Positions 54,716-63,882 of a stretch of DNA of 64,000 bases are shown piece by piece (position 1 is the stretch's first letter; the number at the start of each line of letters is the position of its first letter). The position numbers and the translations under genes were made by a program. Origin of the DNA: Olleya marilimosa CAM030 (GTDB taxonomy: Bacteria; Bacteroidota; Bacteroidia; Flavobacteriales; Flavobacteriaceae); NCBI RefSeq assembly GCF_000518485.1, contig NZ_JADR01000007.1, positions 186,001 through 250,000 of the forward strand, written 5' to 3'. The notes under the pieces are model-generated. The model was not told where the DNA came from, searched no databases, and saw only the letters and a list, made by a program, of their open reading frames with translations.

Positions 54716-56506
54716 ATGTCAGCACACGTAGAAGAACATGGACATGACGATCATGGTCATCATCATAAAGAAACATTCATAACTAAGTATATATTTAGTC
54801 AAGATCATAAAATGATTGCCAAGCAGTATCTTATTACTGGTCTTATTATGGGAATCATAGCAGTAGTAATGTCAATCATGATGCGTATGCAAATTGCTTG
54901 GCCAGAAGAATCAAACCCATTATTTAAAGCTTTATTAGGTAAGTGGGCTCCAGATGGTGTAATGAGTGCAGATATTTATCTTGCATTAGTAACTATCCAT
55001 GGTACTATAATGGTTTTCTTTGTACTTACAGCAGGACTTAGTGGTACGTTTAGTAACTTACTTATTCCATTGCAAATTGGAGCTAGAGATATGGCATCAG
55101 GTTTTTTAAACATGGTTTCATATTGGTTATTCTTTACTTCAAGTGTTATTATGGTATGTTCTTTCTTTGTTGAAGCTGGACCAGCTGCAGCAGGATGGAC
55201 AATTTATCCACCATTAAGTGCGTTGCCAATGGCTCAAGGAGGTTCTGGATTAGGTATGACAATGTGGTTAGTTTCTATGGCTATATTTATCGCTTCTTCT
55301 TTATTAGGATCTTTAAATTATGTAGTTACGGTAATTAACTTACGTACTAAAGGGATGTCTATGACTAGATTACCTTTAACAATATGGGCGTTTTTTGTAA
55401 CAGCAATAATTGGTGTTATTTCATTCCCAGTATTACTATCTGCAGCATTATTATTAATAATGGATAGAAGTTTTGGTACTTCATTCTTCTTATCTGATAT
55501 ATTTATTCAAGGTGAAGTATTACATTACCAAGGTGGTTCTCCGGTTTTATTTGAGCACTTATTTTGGTTCTTAGGTCACCCTGAAGTTTATATAGTATTA
55601 TTACCTGCATTAGGTATAACCTCAGAGATTATTGCAACCAACTCACGTAAGCCTATTTTTGGTTATCGTGCAATGGTAGCTTCAATTTTAGCAATTGCAT
55701 TTTTATCCACAATTGTTTGGGGTCACCACATGTTTATCTCAGGAATGAATCCATTCTTAGGTTCTGTATTTACATTTACAACGCTTTTAATTGCGATACC
55801 ATCAGCGGTAAAAGCATTTAATTATATTACAACTTTATGGAAAGGTAACCTTCAAATGAATCCAGCTATGCTGTTTTCTATTGGATTAGTTTCTACTTTC
55901 ATTACAGGTGGTTTAACAGGTATTATTTTAGGAGATAGTGCTTTAGATATTAACGTTCACGATACTTACTTTGTTGTAGCTCACTTTCACTTAGTAATGG
56001 GTATCTCAGCATTATATGGTTTCTTTGCTGGAGTTTATCATTGGTTTCCAAAAATGTTTGGACGCATGTTAAACAAAAACTTAGGATATGTTCACTTTTG
56101 GATAACAGCTGTTTGTGCTTATGGAGTATTTTTCCCAATGCACTTTATTGGTATGGCAGGTTTACCAAGACGTTACTACACTAATACTAACTTCCCATTA
56201 TTTGATGATTTAGCTAGTGTAAACGTTGTTATTACGTTGTTTGCTATTGTTGGTAGTATTTTCCAAATTGTGTTTATATACAATTTCTTTTCAAGTATTT
56301 TTTACGGTAAGAAAGCTGTACAAAACCCATGGAGATCTAATACCCTTGAATGGACAACTCCAGTAGAGCACGTTCATGGTAACTGGCCAGGAGCTATCCC
56401 AGAAGTTCACAGATGGGCTTATGATTATAGCAAACCTGGACACGATGAAGATTTTGTCTCTCAAATTATTCCTTTAAAAGAAGGAGAAGAAGAATTACAA
56501 CACTAG
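54716..56506 (+). CDS. coxA: Cytochrome c oxidase subunit I
   Basis: A 596-residue heme-copper oxidase core. The N-terminus is His-rich (VEEHGHDDHGHHHKE). The A1-type proton and oxygen site features are present: TIHGTIMVFF helix-2 His, WFLGHPEVYIVLLPALG with the crosslinked His-Tyr, WGHHMFISGM for CuB histidines, and HFHLVMG with heme ligands. Subunit III is not encoded downstream; a terminator follows at 56528. Together with ActA-F it matches the supercomplex described for Flavobacterium johnsoniae. Confidence 0.97.
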   Translation: MSAHVEEHGHDDHGHHHKETFITKYIFSQDHKMIAKQYLITGLIMGIIAVVMSIMMRMQIAWPEESNPLFKALLGKWAPDGVMSADIYLALVTIHGTIMVFFVLTAGLSGTFSNLLIPLQIGARDMASGFLNMVSYWLFFTSSVIMVCSFFVEAGPAAAGWTIYPPLSALPMAQGGSGLGMTMWLVSMAIFIASSLLGSLNYVVTVINLRTKGMSMTRLPLTIWAFFVTAIIGVISFPVLLSAALLLIMDRSFGTSFFLSDIFIQGEVLHYQGGSPVLFEHLFWFLGHPEVYIVLLPALGITSEIIATNSRKPIFGYRAMVASILAIAFLSTIVWGHHMFISGMNPFLGSVFTFTTLLIAIPSAVKAFNYITTLWKGNLQMNPAMLFSIGLVSTFITGGLTGIILGDSALDINVHDTYFVVAHFHLVMGISALYGFFAGVYHWFPKMFGRMLNKNLGYVHFWITAVCAYGVFFPMHFIGMAGLPRRYYTNTNFPLFDDLASVNVVITLFAIVGSIFQIVFIYNFFSSIFYGKKAVQNPWRSNTLEWTTPVEHVHGNWPGAIPEVHRWAYDYSKPGHDEDFVSQIIPLKEGEEELQH

Positions 56507-56527
56507 ATTTATTCTAATAGCATATTG

Positions 56528-56562
56528 AAAAGCCTTTCTGCAAAAACAGAAAGGCTTTTTCT
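56528..56562 (+). terminator. Intrinsic terminator after coxA
   Basis: AAAAGCCTTTCTG (56528-56540) pairs with 56547-56559 around a CAAAAA loop and runs into T-rich sequence. It closes the 11-kb respiratory block. Confidence 0.9.
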
Positions 56563-56563
56563 T

Positions 56564-56571
56564 TATATTTG
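56564..56571 (+). promoter_or_regulatory. -7 promoter element of ruvB
   Basis: TATATTTG matches TAnnTTTG directly after the coxA terminator. The leader would be about 65 nt and contains CCGC-TTTT-GCGG (56621-56632), a short hairpin 9 bases before the ruvB ATG. Confidence 0.55.
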
Positions 56572-56641
56572 CTTATATTATTCTCCAACTTTATTTTAAG
56601 TTATATTAATTATTAGTTTACCGCTTTTGCGGAACATTAAC

Positions 56642-57664
56642 ATGAACAATAACCTTGACCCAACCAGTGATAATTTTACTCCTGAGGAGTTTGATGTCGA
56701 AAAACAATTAAGACCACTATCTTTTGAAGATTTTACAGGTCAAGATCAGGTATTAGAAAATCTACAAATTTTTGTTCAAGCTGCTGTAGGTCGTGATGAA
56801 GCGTTAGATCACACATTATTTCATGGACCTCCTGGTCTTGGTAAAACTACTTTAGCAAATATATTAGCTAATGAGTTGGGTGTAGGTATTAAAGTAACCT
56901 CAGGTCCTGTATTAGATAAACCAGGAGACTTAGCAGGTTTGCTAACAAATCTAGATGAAAGAGATGTACTTTTTATTGACGAAATACATCGTTTAAGTCC
57001 AATTGTAGAAGAGTATTTGTATTCTGCAATGGAAGATTATAAAATTGATATTATGATTGAATCTGGACCAAATGCTAGAACGGTTCAGATTAATCTCAAC
57101 CCATTTACGCTTGTTGGTGCGACAACTAGATCAGGTTTATTGACAGCTCCTATGCGAGCAAGGTTTGGTATACAAAGTAGATTACAGTATTATAATACAG
57201 AATTACTAACAACTATTATACAACGTAGTTCAGACATATTAAATGTTCCAATATCTATGGAAGCTGCTATAGAGATAGCTGGTCGTAGTCGTGGTACACC
57301 TAGAATTGCAAATGCATTGCTGCGTAGGGTTAGAGATTTCGCCCAAATTAAAGGTAATGGTAGTATTGACATCCAAATTGCTAAATATAGCTTAGAAGCG
57401 CTTAATGTTGATGCTTATGGTTTGGATGAGATGGATAATAAAATATTATCTACGATTATTGATAAGTTTAAAGGTGGTCCTGTTGGTATTAGCACTATTG
57501 CAACAGCAGTAAGTGAAAGTACCGAGACTATTGAAGAAGTTTACGAACCTTTTTTGATTCAACAAGGATTTATTATGCGTACACCTAGAGGTCGTGAGGT
57601 TACAGAATTAGCCTACAAACACTTAGGTAAAATTAAAGGTCCAACGCAAGGTGGTTTATTTTAA
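56642..57664 (+). CDS. ruvB: Holliday junction branch migration ATPase RuvB
   Basis: A 340-residue AAA+ motor that drives branch migration with RuvA. Walker A is [11 protein letters not shown], Walker B is LFIDEIHRL, sensor I is LVGATTRSG, and the sensor/arginine region has [10 protein letters not shown]. The C-terminal winged helix ends with [23 protein letters not shown]. The ATG at 56642 was chosen; a TTG start at 56627 would add MRNIN, less likely. ruvA is not adjacent. Confidence 0.97.
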   Translation: MNNNLDPTSDNFTPEEFDVEKQLRPLSFEDFTGQDQVLENLQIFVQAAVGRDEALDHTLFHGPPGLGKTTLANILANELGVGIKVTSGPVLDKPGDLAGLLTNLDERDVLFIDEIHRLSPIVEEYLYSAMEDYKIDIMIESGPNARTVQINLNPFTLVGATTRSGLLTAPMRARFGIQSRLQYYNTELLTTIIQRSSDILNVPISMEAAIEIAGRSRGTPRIANALLRRVRDFAQIKGNGSIDIQIAKYSLEALNVDAYGLDEMDNKILSTIIDKFKGGPVGISTIATAVSESTETIEEVYEPFLIQQGFIMRTPRGREVTELAYKHLGKIKGPTQGGLF

Positions 57665-57722
57665 TAGAGGCATAGCGTGTATTAAATAGTTTGGATGAAA
57701 ATATTAATTTCTAATTAAGATA

Positions 57723-59045
57723 ATGAAAAAGATTCCAGAAGTTTCGCTATTAAAATTTATTAAGCATTCATTAGAAATCCTTAAAAACCCTTTGCCTTTT
57801 CATAATAAAAATTTTGAAGCATTAGGTGATATTTTCAAGCTTAATGTAGGTTTTAATTCTAAGATATACTTTTGTAGAGATGCTGGTTTTGCTCAGTATG
57901 TGCTTCAAAAAAATCAAAAAAACTACACGAAATCAAAAATTCAAACTGAAGATTTAGTAAAATATGTAGGTGAAGGTCTTTTAACGTCTGAAGGCGAAAA
58001 ATGGAAGAAACAGCGTAAGATGATGCAGCCAGCATTTCATAAAAAGCAATTGCAAAATTTGCTAGATGGTATGCAGCAGACAATTATTTCAGAATTTAAT
58101 AAGGTTGAAAGTAATAAAACCATAGATCTTTTTCCAATTCTTAATGATTTAGCCTTTCAAACAGTAGTTAAATCTTTGTTCACTCAAGCAGCCAAAAATA
58201 AGGATATGGAGCGGTTACAGTATATAACCGAAGCAAATCAACGCATGCTAGTTAAGGAGTTAAGGCAACCTTATTTAGGATGGTGGTTTAAAATTGGTGG
58301 CACTTTAAAAAAACATTTAGATTTATCAGAAGAAGCTAGAGTTATACTAAAACGCATAGTTGATAAACGTAAAGCTTCCGGTAAACGTTATGACGATTTA
58401 CTTGATATGCTTTTAGAAACACGCTATGAGAACGGTCTAGGTATGACAGAAGACCAATTAATTGACGAGATATTAATAATTTTTACAGCTGGCCATGAGA
58501 CGACTTCCAATGCTTTAACTTTTACATTTCAATTATTAGCAAAACATCCTGAATGGCAAGATAAAATCTATAATGAATTTATTGAACTTGGTGGTGATAA
58601 TGCTGATTTGATGACTAGAATATCACAATCTAAAGTATGTCAACAAGTCCTTGAAGAGTCCATGCGATTGTACCCACCAGCATATTTTATTGACAGAGTA
58701 AATATAGAGAAGGATGTTTTTAATGAAATGGAATTTGAACCAGGTAGTAATTTACTGTTTTCGGTTTACGAAATCCATAGACATCCCAAATTATGGGATA
58801 ATCCAGAATCCTTTTTACCTGAACGTTTTGCAAATGGTGGACGACAGTTTTCTAGTCAATATTTCCCTTTTGGAGCAGGTCCAAGAAAATGCATAGGTAA
58901 TAATTTTGCAATGTTTGAAATGATTATAGCAGTTACAACGCTAGTCAAAAAATTTAAAATTCAGCCTAAATTCGACTACGTTAAGATTACACCTTTAATT
59001 ACACTAAAACCTAAAAATGCACATCTTAGTTTTCAGAAAAGATAA
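57723..59045 (+). CDS. Cytochrome P450
   Basis: A 440-residue heme-thiolate monooxygenase, soluble with no membrane anchor. Conserved parts are the I-helix oxygen-activation motif [10 protein letters not shown], the K-helix ExxR in [10 protein letters not shown], and the heme loop [15 protein letters not shown] with Cys390 as the iron ligand. An N-terminal part [41 protein letters not shown] matches the C-helix W-x-x-x-R pattern. It has eukaryote-like features of the CYP4/CYP102-like group. No ferredoxin or reductase gene is nearby, so the electron donor is encoded elsewhere. Substrate unknown; a fatty acid is a reasonable guess. It lies 58 bp after ruvB and 2 bp before queG. Confidence 0.94.
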   Translation: MKKIPEVSLLKFIKHSLEILKNPLPFHNKNFEALGDIFKLNVGFNSKIYFCRDAGFAQYVLQKNQKNYTKSKIQTEDLVKYVGEGLLTSEGEKWKKQRKMMQPAFHKKQLQNLLDGMQQTIISEFNKVESNKTIDLFPILNDLAFQTVVKSLFTQAAKNKDMERLQYITEANQRMLVKELRQPYLGWWFKIGGTLKKHLDLSEEARVILKRIVDKRKASGKRYDDLLDMLLETRYENGLGMTEDQLIDEILIIFTAGHETTSNALTFTFQLLAKHPEWQDKIYNEFIELGGDNADLMTRISQSKVCQQVLEESMRLYPPAYFIDRVNIEKDVFNEMEFEPGSNLLFSVYEIHRHPKLWDNPESFLPERFANGGRQFSSQYFPFGAGPRKCIGNNFAMFEMIIAVTTLVKKFKIQPKFDYVKITPLITLKPKNAHLSFQKR

Positions 59046-59047
59046 TA

Positions 59048-59974
59048 ATGCTTGATAACAAATCTAAATACACAACACAAATTAAAGCCGAAGCTAAACG
59101 CTTAGGTTTTTTATCTTGTGGTATTAGTAAAGCAGGTTTTTTAGAAAAAGAAGCACCAAGACTAGAAAATTGGCTAAATAAAAACATGCATGGACAAATG
59201 AGTTACATGCAAAATCATTTTGATAAGCGTTTAGATCCAACAAAATTGGTAGAGGATTCTAAATCTGTGATATCGCTTTTATTAAATTATTATCCTTCAG
59301 AAGTTCAAAAAGACGCAAAAGCACCAAAATTATCCAAATATGCTTATGGTCAAGACTATCATTTTGTAATTAAAGAAAAACTTAAAGAATTAACTCATTT
59401 TATTCAGCAAGAAATAGGTGATGTTTCAGGACGTGCATTTGTAGATTCTGCACCAGTTTTAGATAAAGCATGGGCTGCTAAATCAGGTTTAGGTTGGATA
59501 GGCAAGCATAGTAATTTATTGACCCAACAAGTTGGTTCTTTTTATTTTATAGCAGAGTTAATTATTGATTTAGATTTGGAATACGATTCCATTGTTACGG
59601 ACCATTGTGGTACTTGCACAGCGTGTATTGATGCTTGCCCAACACAAGCCATTACAGAGCCTTATGTAGTAGATGGTAGTAAATGTATAAGTTATTTTAC
59701 AATAGAACTTAAAGAGCAGTTACCGACCACAATGAAAGGTAAGTTTGACCATTGGATGTTTGGTTGCGATGTTTGTCAAGACGTCTGTCCTTGGAATAAG
59801 TTTTCTAAGCCTCATAGTGAGCCTCTTTTTAATCCTCACCCAGATTTGTTAGACATGGTAAAAAAAGATTGGGAAGAGATTACTGAAGAGGTTTTTAAAA
59901 ACCTCTTTAAAAAATCTGCAGTTAAACGTACTAAATTTTCAGGTCTTAAGCGTAATATAGATTTTCTAAAATAA
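59048..59974 (+). CDS. queG: Epoxyqueuosine reductase QueG
   Basis: A 308-residue cobalamin- and iron-sulfur-dependent enzyme that makes queuosine from epoxyqueuosine at tRNA position 34. The N-terminal [23 protein letters not shown] is the family start, KYAYGQDYH is a conserved patch, and the ferredoxin part has [17 protein letters not shown] and [12 protein letters not shown] for two [4Fe-4S] clusters. Length is normal for the short form without the HEAT repeat tail. Only 2 bp separate it from the P450 gene, so it depends on that transcript or its own undetected promoter. Confidence 0.96.
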   Translation: MLDNKSKYTTQIKAEAKRLGFLSCGISKAGFLEKEAPRLENWLNKNMHGQMSYMQNHFDKRLDPTKLVEDSKSVISLLLNYYPSEVQKDAKAPKLSKYAYGQDYHFVIKEKLKELTHFIQQEIGDVSGRAFVDSAPVLDKAWAAKSGLGWIGKHSNLLTQQVGSFYFIAELIIDLDLEYDSIVTDHCGTCTACIDACPTQAITEPYVVDGSKCISYFTIELKEQLPTTMKGKFDHWMFGCDVCQDVCPWNKFSKPHSEPLFNPHPDLLDMVKKDWEEITEEVFKNLFKKSAVKRTKFSGLKRNIDFLK

Positions 59975-59978
59975 AATA

Positions 59979-61001
59979 TTAAGATTTTGTCGATTCTCTT
60001 AGTACTAATTGAGTATCCAAAATCACTTCTTTAAAGTTAATAATCTTATCATTTTTCTTACTATTTATTTCTTTATACAAAAGTTTAAAGGCTTTTTTAC
60101 CTATTTCAAAACCAGGTTGATTTATGGTAGTTAGTGAAGGAGATATTACAGAAGACATAAACCAATTACTAAAACCAATTACAGAGATGTCTTCTGGAAC
60201 TTTTATTTTAAGGCTATTAAATTCGGTAATAGCACCAATTGCAACTAAATCAGTATTTATAAAAATACCATCTACACCCTCATGCTCATCCACTAGTTTT
60301 TTAGCATAAAAACGCCCTTCTTCATAACTCATGTCTTTAAGAATATAAACCAAGGACGAATCGTAAGTTATACCATTGTCTATTAAAGCTTTTTTATATC
60401 CTAAAAAACGATCAATAGAATTTTGAGGCAGTAATGGACCTCTAAAATGTGCTATTTTTTTGCAACCAGTATCTATTAAATGTTGTGTAGCTTTGTATGC
60501 AGCTTCGCGATCATTTATTAAAACTTTAGAACATTTGACTAGTTTTGCTATTTTATCAAACATAACTAACGGAGTGTTATTAGACATAACAGCATTTAAA
60601 TGATTATAATCCGCAGTTTGATTGGCCAACGAAATCAATATGCCATCAACCCTTTTATTTAATAATAGTTCTATTTGTTTGCGTTCTAAGTCATAGGACT
60701 CATTGGATTGTAACGTGATTACTAAATAGCCTTTTTTTTCTGCTTGAGATATAATTCCCTTAATAACACTAGAAAAAAAGTGGTGGACTATTTCTGGCAC
60801 TATTAAACCAATAGTTTTGGATTCTTTAGTTCTAAGATTTACTGCAAATGAATTAGGCTTGTAATTTAAAGTTTGAGCTAAGTCTTTAACTAATGCTTTG
60901 GTCTTTTTACTAACATCTGGATAATCTTTTAAAGCTTTAGAAACTGTAGTTATAGATATTCCTAAAGTTTCGGCAATTTGTTTTAATGTAATAGGTTTCA
61001 C
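59979..61001 (-). CDS. LacI-family transcriptional regulator
   Basis: A 340-residue repressor/activator. The helix-turn-helix is TLKQIAETLGISITTVSKAL, with recognition helix starting at the second T, followed by the hinge YKPNSFAVNLRTKES. The sugar-binding domain carries KTIGLIVPEIVHHFFSSVIKGI and DGIFINTDLVAIGAI. The start is GTG at 61001 (reading Met); no earlier ATG in frame. Two operators lie 39-73 bases upstream, between it and the divergent TonB-dependent receptor, so it likely governs that receptor and its own gene. Effector unknown, likely a sugar or sugar-like molecule imported by the receptor. Confidence 0.94.
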   Translation of the reverse strand: MKPITLKQIAETLGISITTVSKALKDYPDVSKKTKALVKDLAQTLNYKPNSFAVNLRTKESKTIGLIVPEIVHHFFSSVIKGIISQAEKKGYLVITLQSNESYDLERKQIELLLNKRVDGILISLANQTADYNHLNAVMSNNTPLVMFDKIAKLVKCSKVLINDREAAYKATQHLIDTGCKKIAHFRGPLLPQNSIDRFLGYKKALIDNGITYDSSLVYILKDMSYEEGRFYAKKLVDEHEGVDGIFINTDLVAIGAITEFNSLKIKVPEDISVIGFSNWFMSSVISPSLTTINQPGFEIGKKAFKLLYKEINSKKNDKIINFKEVILDTQLVLRESTKS

Positions 61002-61039
61002 ACTTTTTTTTATAAATATAATTAAAAGAAATTAACTAT

Positions 61040-61074
61040 CGAAAACGTTTTCGTTGTTTTCGAAAACGTTTTCG
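61040..61074. promoter_or_regulatory. Tandem LacI-type operators between the regulator and the TonB receptor
   Basis: Two identical 14-bp palindromes CGAAAACGTTTTCG sit at 61040-61053 and 61061-61074, 21 bp apart centre to centre, i.e. two helical turns on one face. The central CG is the classic LacI-family signature. They are 39 and 60 bases before the regulator's start. Confidence 0.88.
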
Positions 61075-61108
61075 GTAAGAATTATGTAATTTAAACAGCC
61101 TTTAAATA

Positions 61109-61116
61109 TAAATTTG
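61109..61116 (+). promoter_or_regulatory. -7 promoter element of the TonB-dependent receptor
   Basis: TAAATTTG matches TAnnTTTG. Transcription would start near 61122, placing the operators at about -75 and -54, upstream of the core promoter, a position compatible with activation. Confidence 0.55.
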
Positions 61117-61163
61117 TTACATATTAAACTAAATTTTTACTAATTAATTAAATTATAGTCAAG

Positions 61164-63794
61164 ATGAATCAAACCAAAACAAAATGGATTTTTATAGCAA
61201 TTATGCTATTTTCCGTATCTTTTATTGTTGCACAGTCTACAATTTCTGGCTCTGTAAAAGATGCAAGTGGTCAACCTCTTGTAGGAGTTAATGTTATTTT
61301 AGAAGATACTAGTAAGGGATCTCAAACAGATTTTGATGGTAATTACACAATTTCTAATGTAGAAAATGGTACCTATCAAATAAATGCATCCTATATTGGG
61401 TTTGCTACATTGTCACAAACTGTTACAGTAAATGGTGACTCTGTAATTTCAAACTTTGTATTAGCCGAAGATCTTGAAGCTTTAGACGAAGTGATTATTA
61501 CAGGAGTGGTTAATCCTAAATCTAGATTAGAGTCTAGTGTGTCTGTGTCTTCAATTGGTGCAAAATTAATAGAGCAGTCAGCACCAAGAACAACAGGAGA
61601 AATATTCAGAAACATTCCTGGTGTAAGATCAGAGTCTTCAGGTGGAGATGGTAATGCAAACTTTAATGTACGTGGTGTGCCTGTATCTTCGGGTGGATCT
61701 AGATACCTACAACTACAAGAAGATGGACTACCTATTATGCTATTTGGAGATACTTCATTTGGTAATTCAGATAATTGGTTAAGAGCAGATGCAAATATTG
61801 GTAGAGTAGAGTCTATTAGAGGTGGATCAGCATCCACACAAACGTCAAATGGTCCAGCCGGAATAATTAATCTAATTAGTAAAACCGGAAATACTGAAGG
61901 TGGATCAATATCTACTAGTGCAGGTTTAGATTATAACACAAACCGTCTTGATTTTGAATACGGTACGCCATTAGCAAACGGTATTTCATACCATATAGGA
62001 GGTTTTATGAGAACAGGAGAAGGACCAAGAGAAGCAGGTTTTAACGCAAGTAAAGGAGGTCAATTTAAAGCTAATATTACTAAGCAATTTAAATCAGGTT
62101 ATGTACGTACTTATTTTAAGTTTTTAAACGATAAAACACCAATGTATATGCCAATGCCAATGTTATTACAAGGGTCAGACAGTAATCCTACTTATGCAAA
62201 CTTACCAGGTTTTGATATTACTACGGATGGTTTACAGACTAAATATTTACAAGAAAGTGCTGGACCTACAAGTAGTGATAGAGGTCGATCTGTAAGAGAT
62301 GTAAGAGATGGAAACAATCCAATTTCTCAGGCTATTGGATTAGAGTTTTCTTTTGATTTAGGTGAAGGTTGGAAAATAACTGAAAAAGGTAGAATCTCTT
62401 TTAATAAAGGTGGTTGGATAGCGCCTTTTACAGCAGGATTTGGTGAAACAAATAGTTTTGTTGCAGGTTTGCCTGTACCGCAACCAGTAACGTTATCTTA
62501 TGCAGATGATGGATCTCCTTACACACCATCTAATGGATTAATTCAAAACATTCACATGTTTGATACAACTATTGACGACTTAAATAATGTTTTTAATGAT
62601 ATTAAATTAAGCAAAAAGATTGGTGATAATATTGGTGTAACCCTAGGTTACTTTACTGCTAGCCAAAACACAAAAATTTCTTGGCAATGGAATGCATTCC
62701 TTCAAGAAGTTAAAGGAGGTGGAGAAGCAAGATTAGTTAACATTGATGGTTATTCAAGAGCCGGACAATATGCATATGGTACTCCAGTTTGGGGTAATTG
62801 CTGCCAACGTAAATACAATACACAACATACAGTAAGCGCACCATATGTAGGAGTTGACGCAAGTATCTCAGAAAAATTAAATTTTGATGGTAGTGTTAGA
62901 TTTGAAAAAGTAAGAGTAGATGGTACAATTGCAGCAGGTAATACACAAGGACCTGTAGATGTTGACGGAAACGGAACTATTGAGGCTATTGAAACTTTAG
63001 TACCAGTTGTACAGCCAACTAATAGCCAATTTATTGGAGATGAATATGATTTTGTATCTTATTCTGGAGGTTTAAATTATCTAATCAACGATCAATCTGC
63101 TGTATTTGCAAGATATAGTGTGGGTGCATCTGGTAGAGCTTCAGATAGAAATGGATACGGAATAGATGGTACTGCATCAACACAGTATGACAAAGTTTCT
63201 CAATTGGAAGCAGGTTATAAAAGAAAATTAGCAAATGGTTATATTAATTTAGTAGGATTTACTAGTAACACAGATGAAGATGCTGGTACTGCATTAAATT
63301 TAAGTGTTGGTAACGAGTTTAGAGCTACAGGTTTAGAATTTGAAGGAGCTTATAATTTAGGCGATTTTTCAATATCAGGATCTGTAACCTATACTGATGC
63401 AGAAATAGTTGAAGATAGAGTGACTGCTGGAGCTAACAATGGTAATAAACCACAAAGACAAGCAGATTTTGTTTATAATTTAGCACCTTCTTACGTTTTT
63501 GGTAATAATAAACAACATGTATTTGGAGTAACAGTATTAGGTACTACAGAATCTTATGCTTTTGATTCTAATGATTTAGTACAACCAGGATATGCTTACT
63601 TTAACGTCTTAGCTAAAGTTGGTTTAACTAAAGGACTATCTGTAGCGCTTAATGTTAATAATCTTTTTGATACAGTAGGTATTACAGAAGTTAACGGAAT
63701 TGATGGTCCAGCAATAAATGGTACAGATCGTTATGTTAGAGCTAGATCAATTACTGGTCGTTCTTCTTCTTTAACATTTCAATATAAGTTTTAA
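61164..63794 (+). CDS. TonB-dependent outer membrane receptor with N-terminal CarboxypepD_reg-like domain
   Basis: An 876-residue outer-membrane importer. Signal peptide residues 1-24 (FSVSFIVAQS), a CarboxypepD_reg-like domain at about 27-105 (SGSVKDASGQPLVGVNVILEDTSKGSQTDFDGNYTI), a TonB box-like LDEVIITGV near 110, the plug at about 120-235 with GEIFRNIPGVRSESSGG and NFNVRGV, then a 22-strand barrel to the terminal FQYKF. It is shorter than SusC (about 1000), and no SusD gene follows directly. An unusual adjacent cysteine pair is at about 545-547 (GNCCQRK). Regulated probably by the neighbouring LacI protein. Imported ligand unknown. Confidence 0.93.
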   Translation: MNQTKTKWIFIAIMLFSVSFIVAQSTISGSVKDASGQPLVGVNVILEDTSKGSQTDFDGNYTISNVENGTYQINASYIGFATLSQTVTVNGDSVISNFVLAEDLEALDEVIITGVVNPKSRLESSVSVSSIGAKLIEQSAPRTTGEIFRNIPGVRSESSGGDGNANFNVRGVPVSSGGSRYLQLQEDGLPIMLFGDTSFGNSDNWLRADANIGRVESIRGGSASTQTSNGPAGIINLISKTGNTEGGSISTSAGLDYNTNRLDFEYGTPLANGISYHIGGFMRTGEGPREAGFNASKGGQFKANITKQFKSGYVRTYFKFLNDKTPMYMPMPMLLQGSDSNPTYANLPGFDITTDGLQTKYLQESAGPTSSDRGRSVRDVRDGNNPISQAIGLEFSFDLGEGWKITEKGRISFNKGGWIAPFTAGFGETNSFVAGLPVPQPVTLSYADDGSPYTPSNGLIQNIHMFDTTIDDLNNVFNDIKLSKKIGDNIGVTLGYFTASQNTKISWQWNAFLQEVKGGGEARLVNIDGYSRAGQYAYGTPVWGNCCQRKYNTQHTVSAPYVGVDASISEKLNFDGSVRFEKVRVDGTIAAGNTQGPVDVDGNGTIEAIETLVPVVQPTNSQFIGDEYDFVSYSGGLNYLINDQSAVFARYSVGASGRASDRNGYGIDGTASTQYDKVSQLEAGYKRKLANGYINLVGFTSNTDEDAGTALNLSVGNEFRATGLEFEGAYNLGDFSISGSVTYTDAEIVEDRVTAGANNGNKPQRQADFVYNLAPSYVFGNNKQHVFGVTVLGTTESYAFDSNDLVQPGYAYFNVLAKVGLTKGLSVALNVNNLFDTVGITEVNGIDGPAINGTDRYVRARSITGRSSSLTFQYKF

Positions 63795-63829
63795 TTAAAA
63801 GTTGAATTAGTTTTTTTAAGTGTTTAATT

Positions 63830-63868
63830 TGGGTTGGTGATAGACTAACTATCTGCCAACCCATTTTT
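63830..63868 (+). terminator. Strong hairpin between the receptor gene and the next lipoprotein gene
   Basis: An outer 8-bp stem (63830-63837 TGGGTTGG with 63856-63863) continues into an inner 5-bp stem (GATAG 63839-63843 with 63849-63853), followed by five T. It ends about 15 bp before the next ATG and may act as a partial terminator or mRNA-stabilising element rather than a full stop. Confidence 0.65.
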
Positions 63869-63882
63869 AATTAAGTTGTATC

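Noticed and set aside
61391-61837. 148-residue open frame antisense to the TonB receptor gene
   Set aside because: It is Pro/Ser-rich shadow coding of a Gly/Ser/Asp-rich plug domain; no start context or family resemblance.
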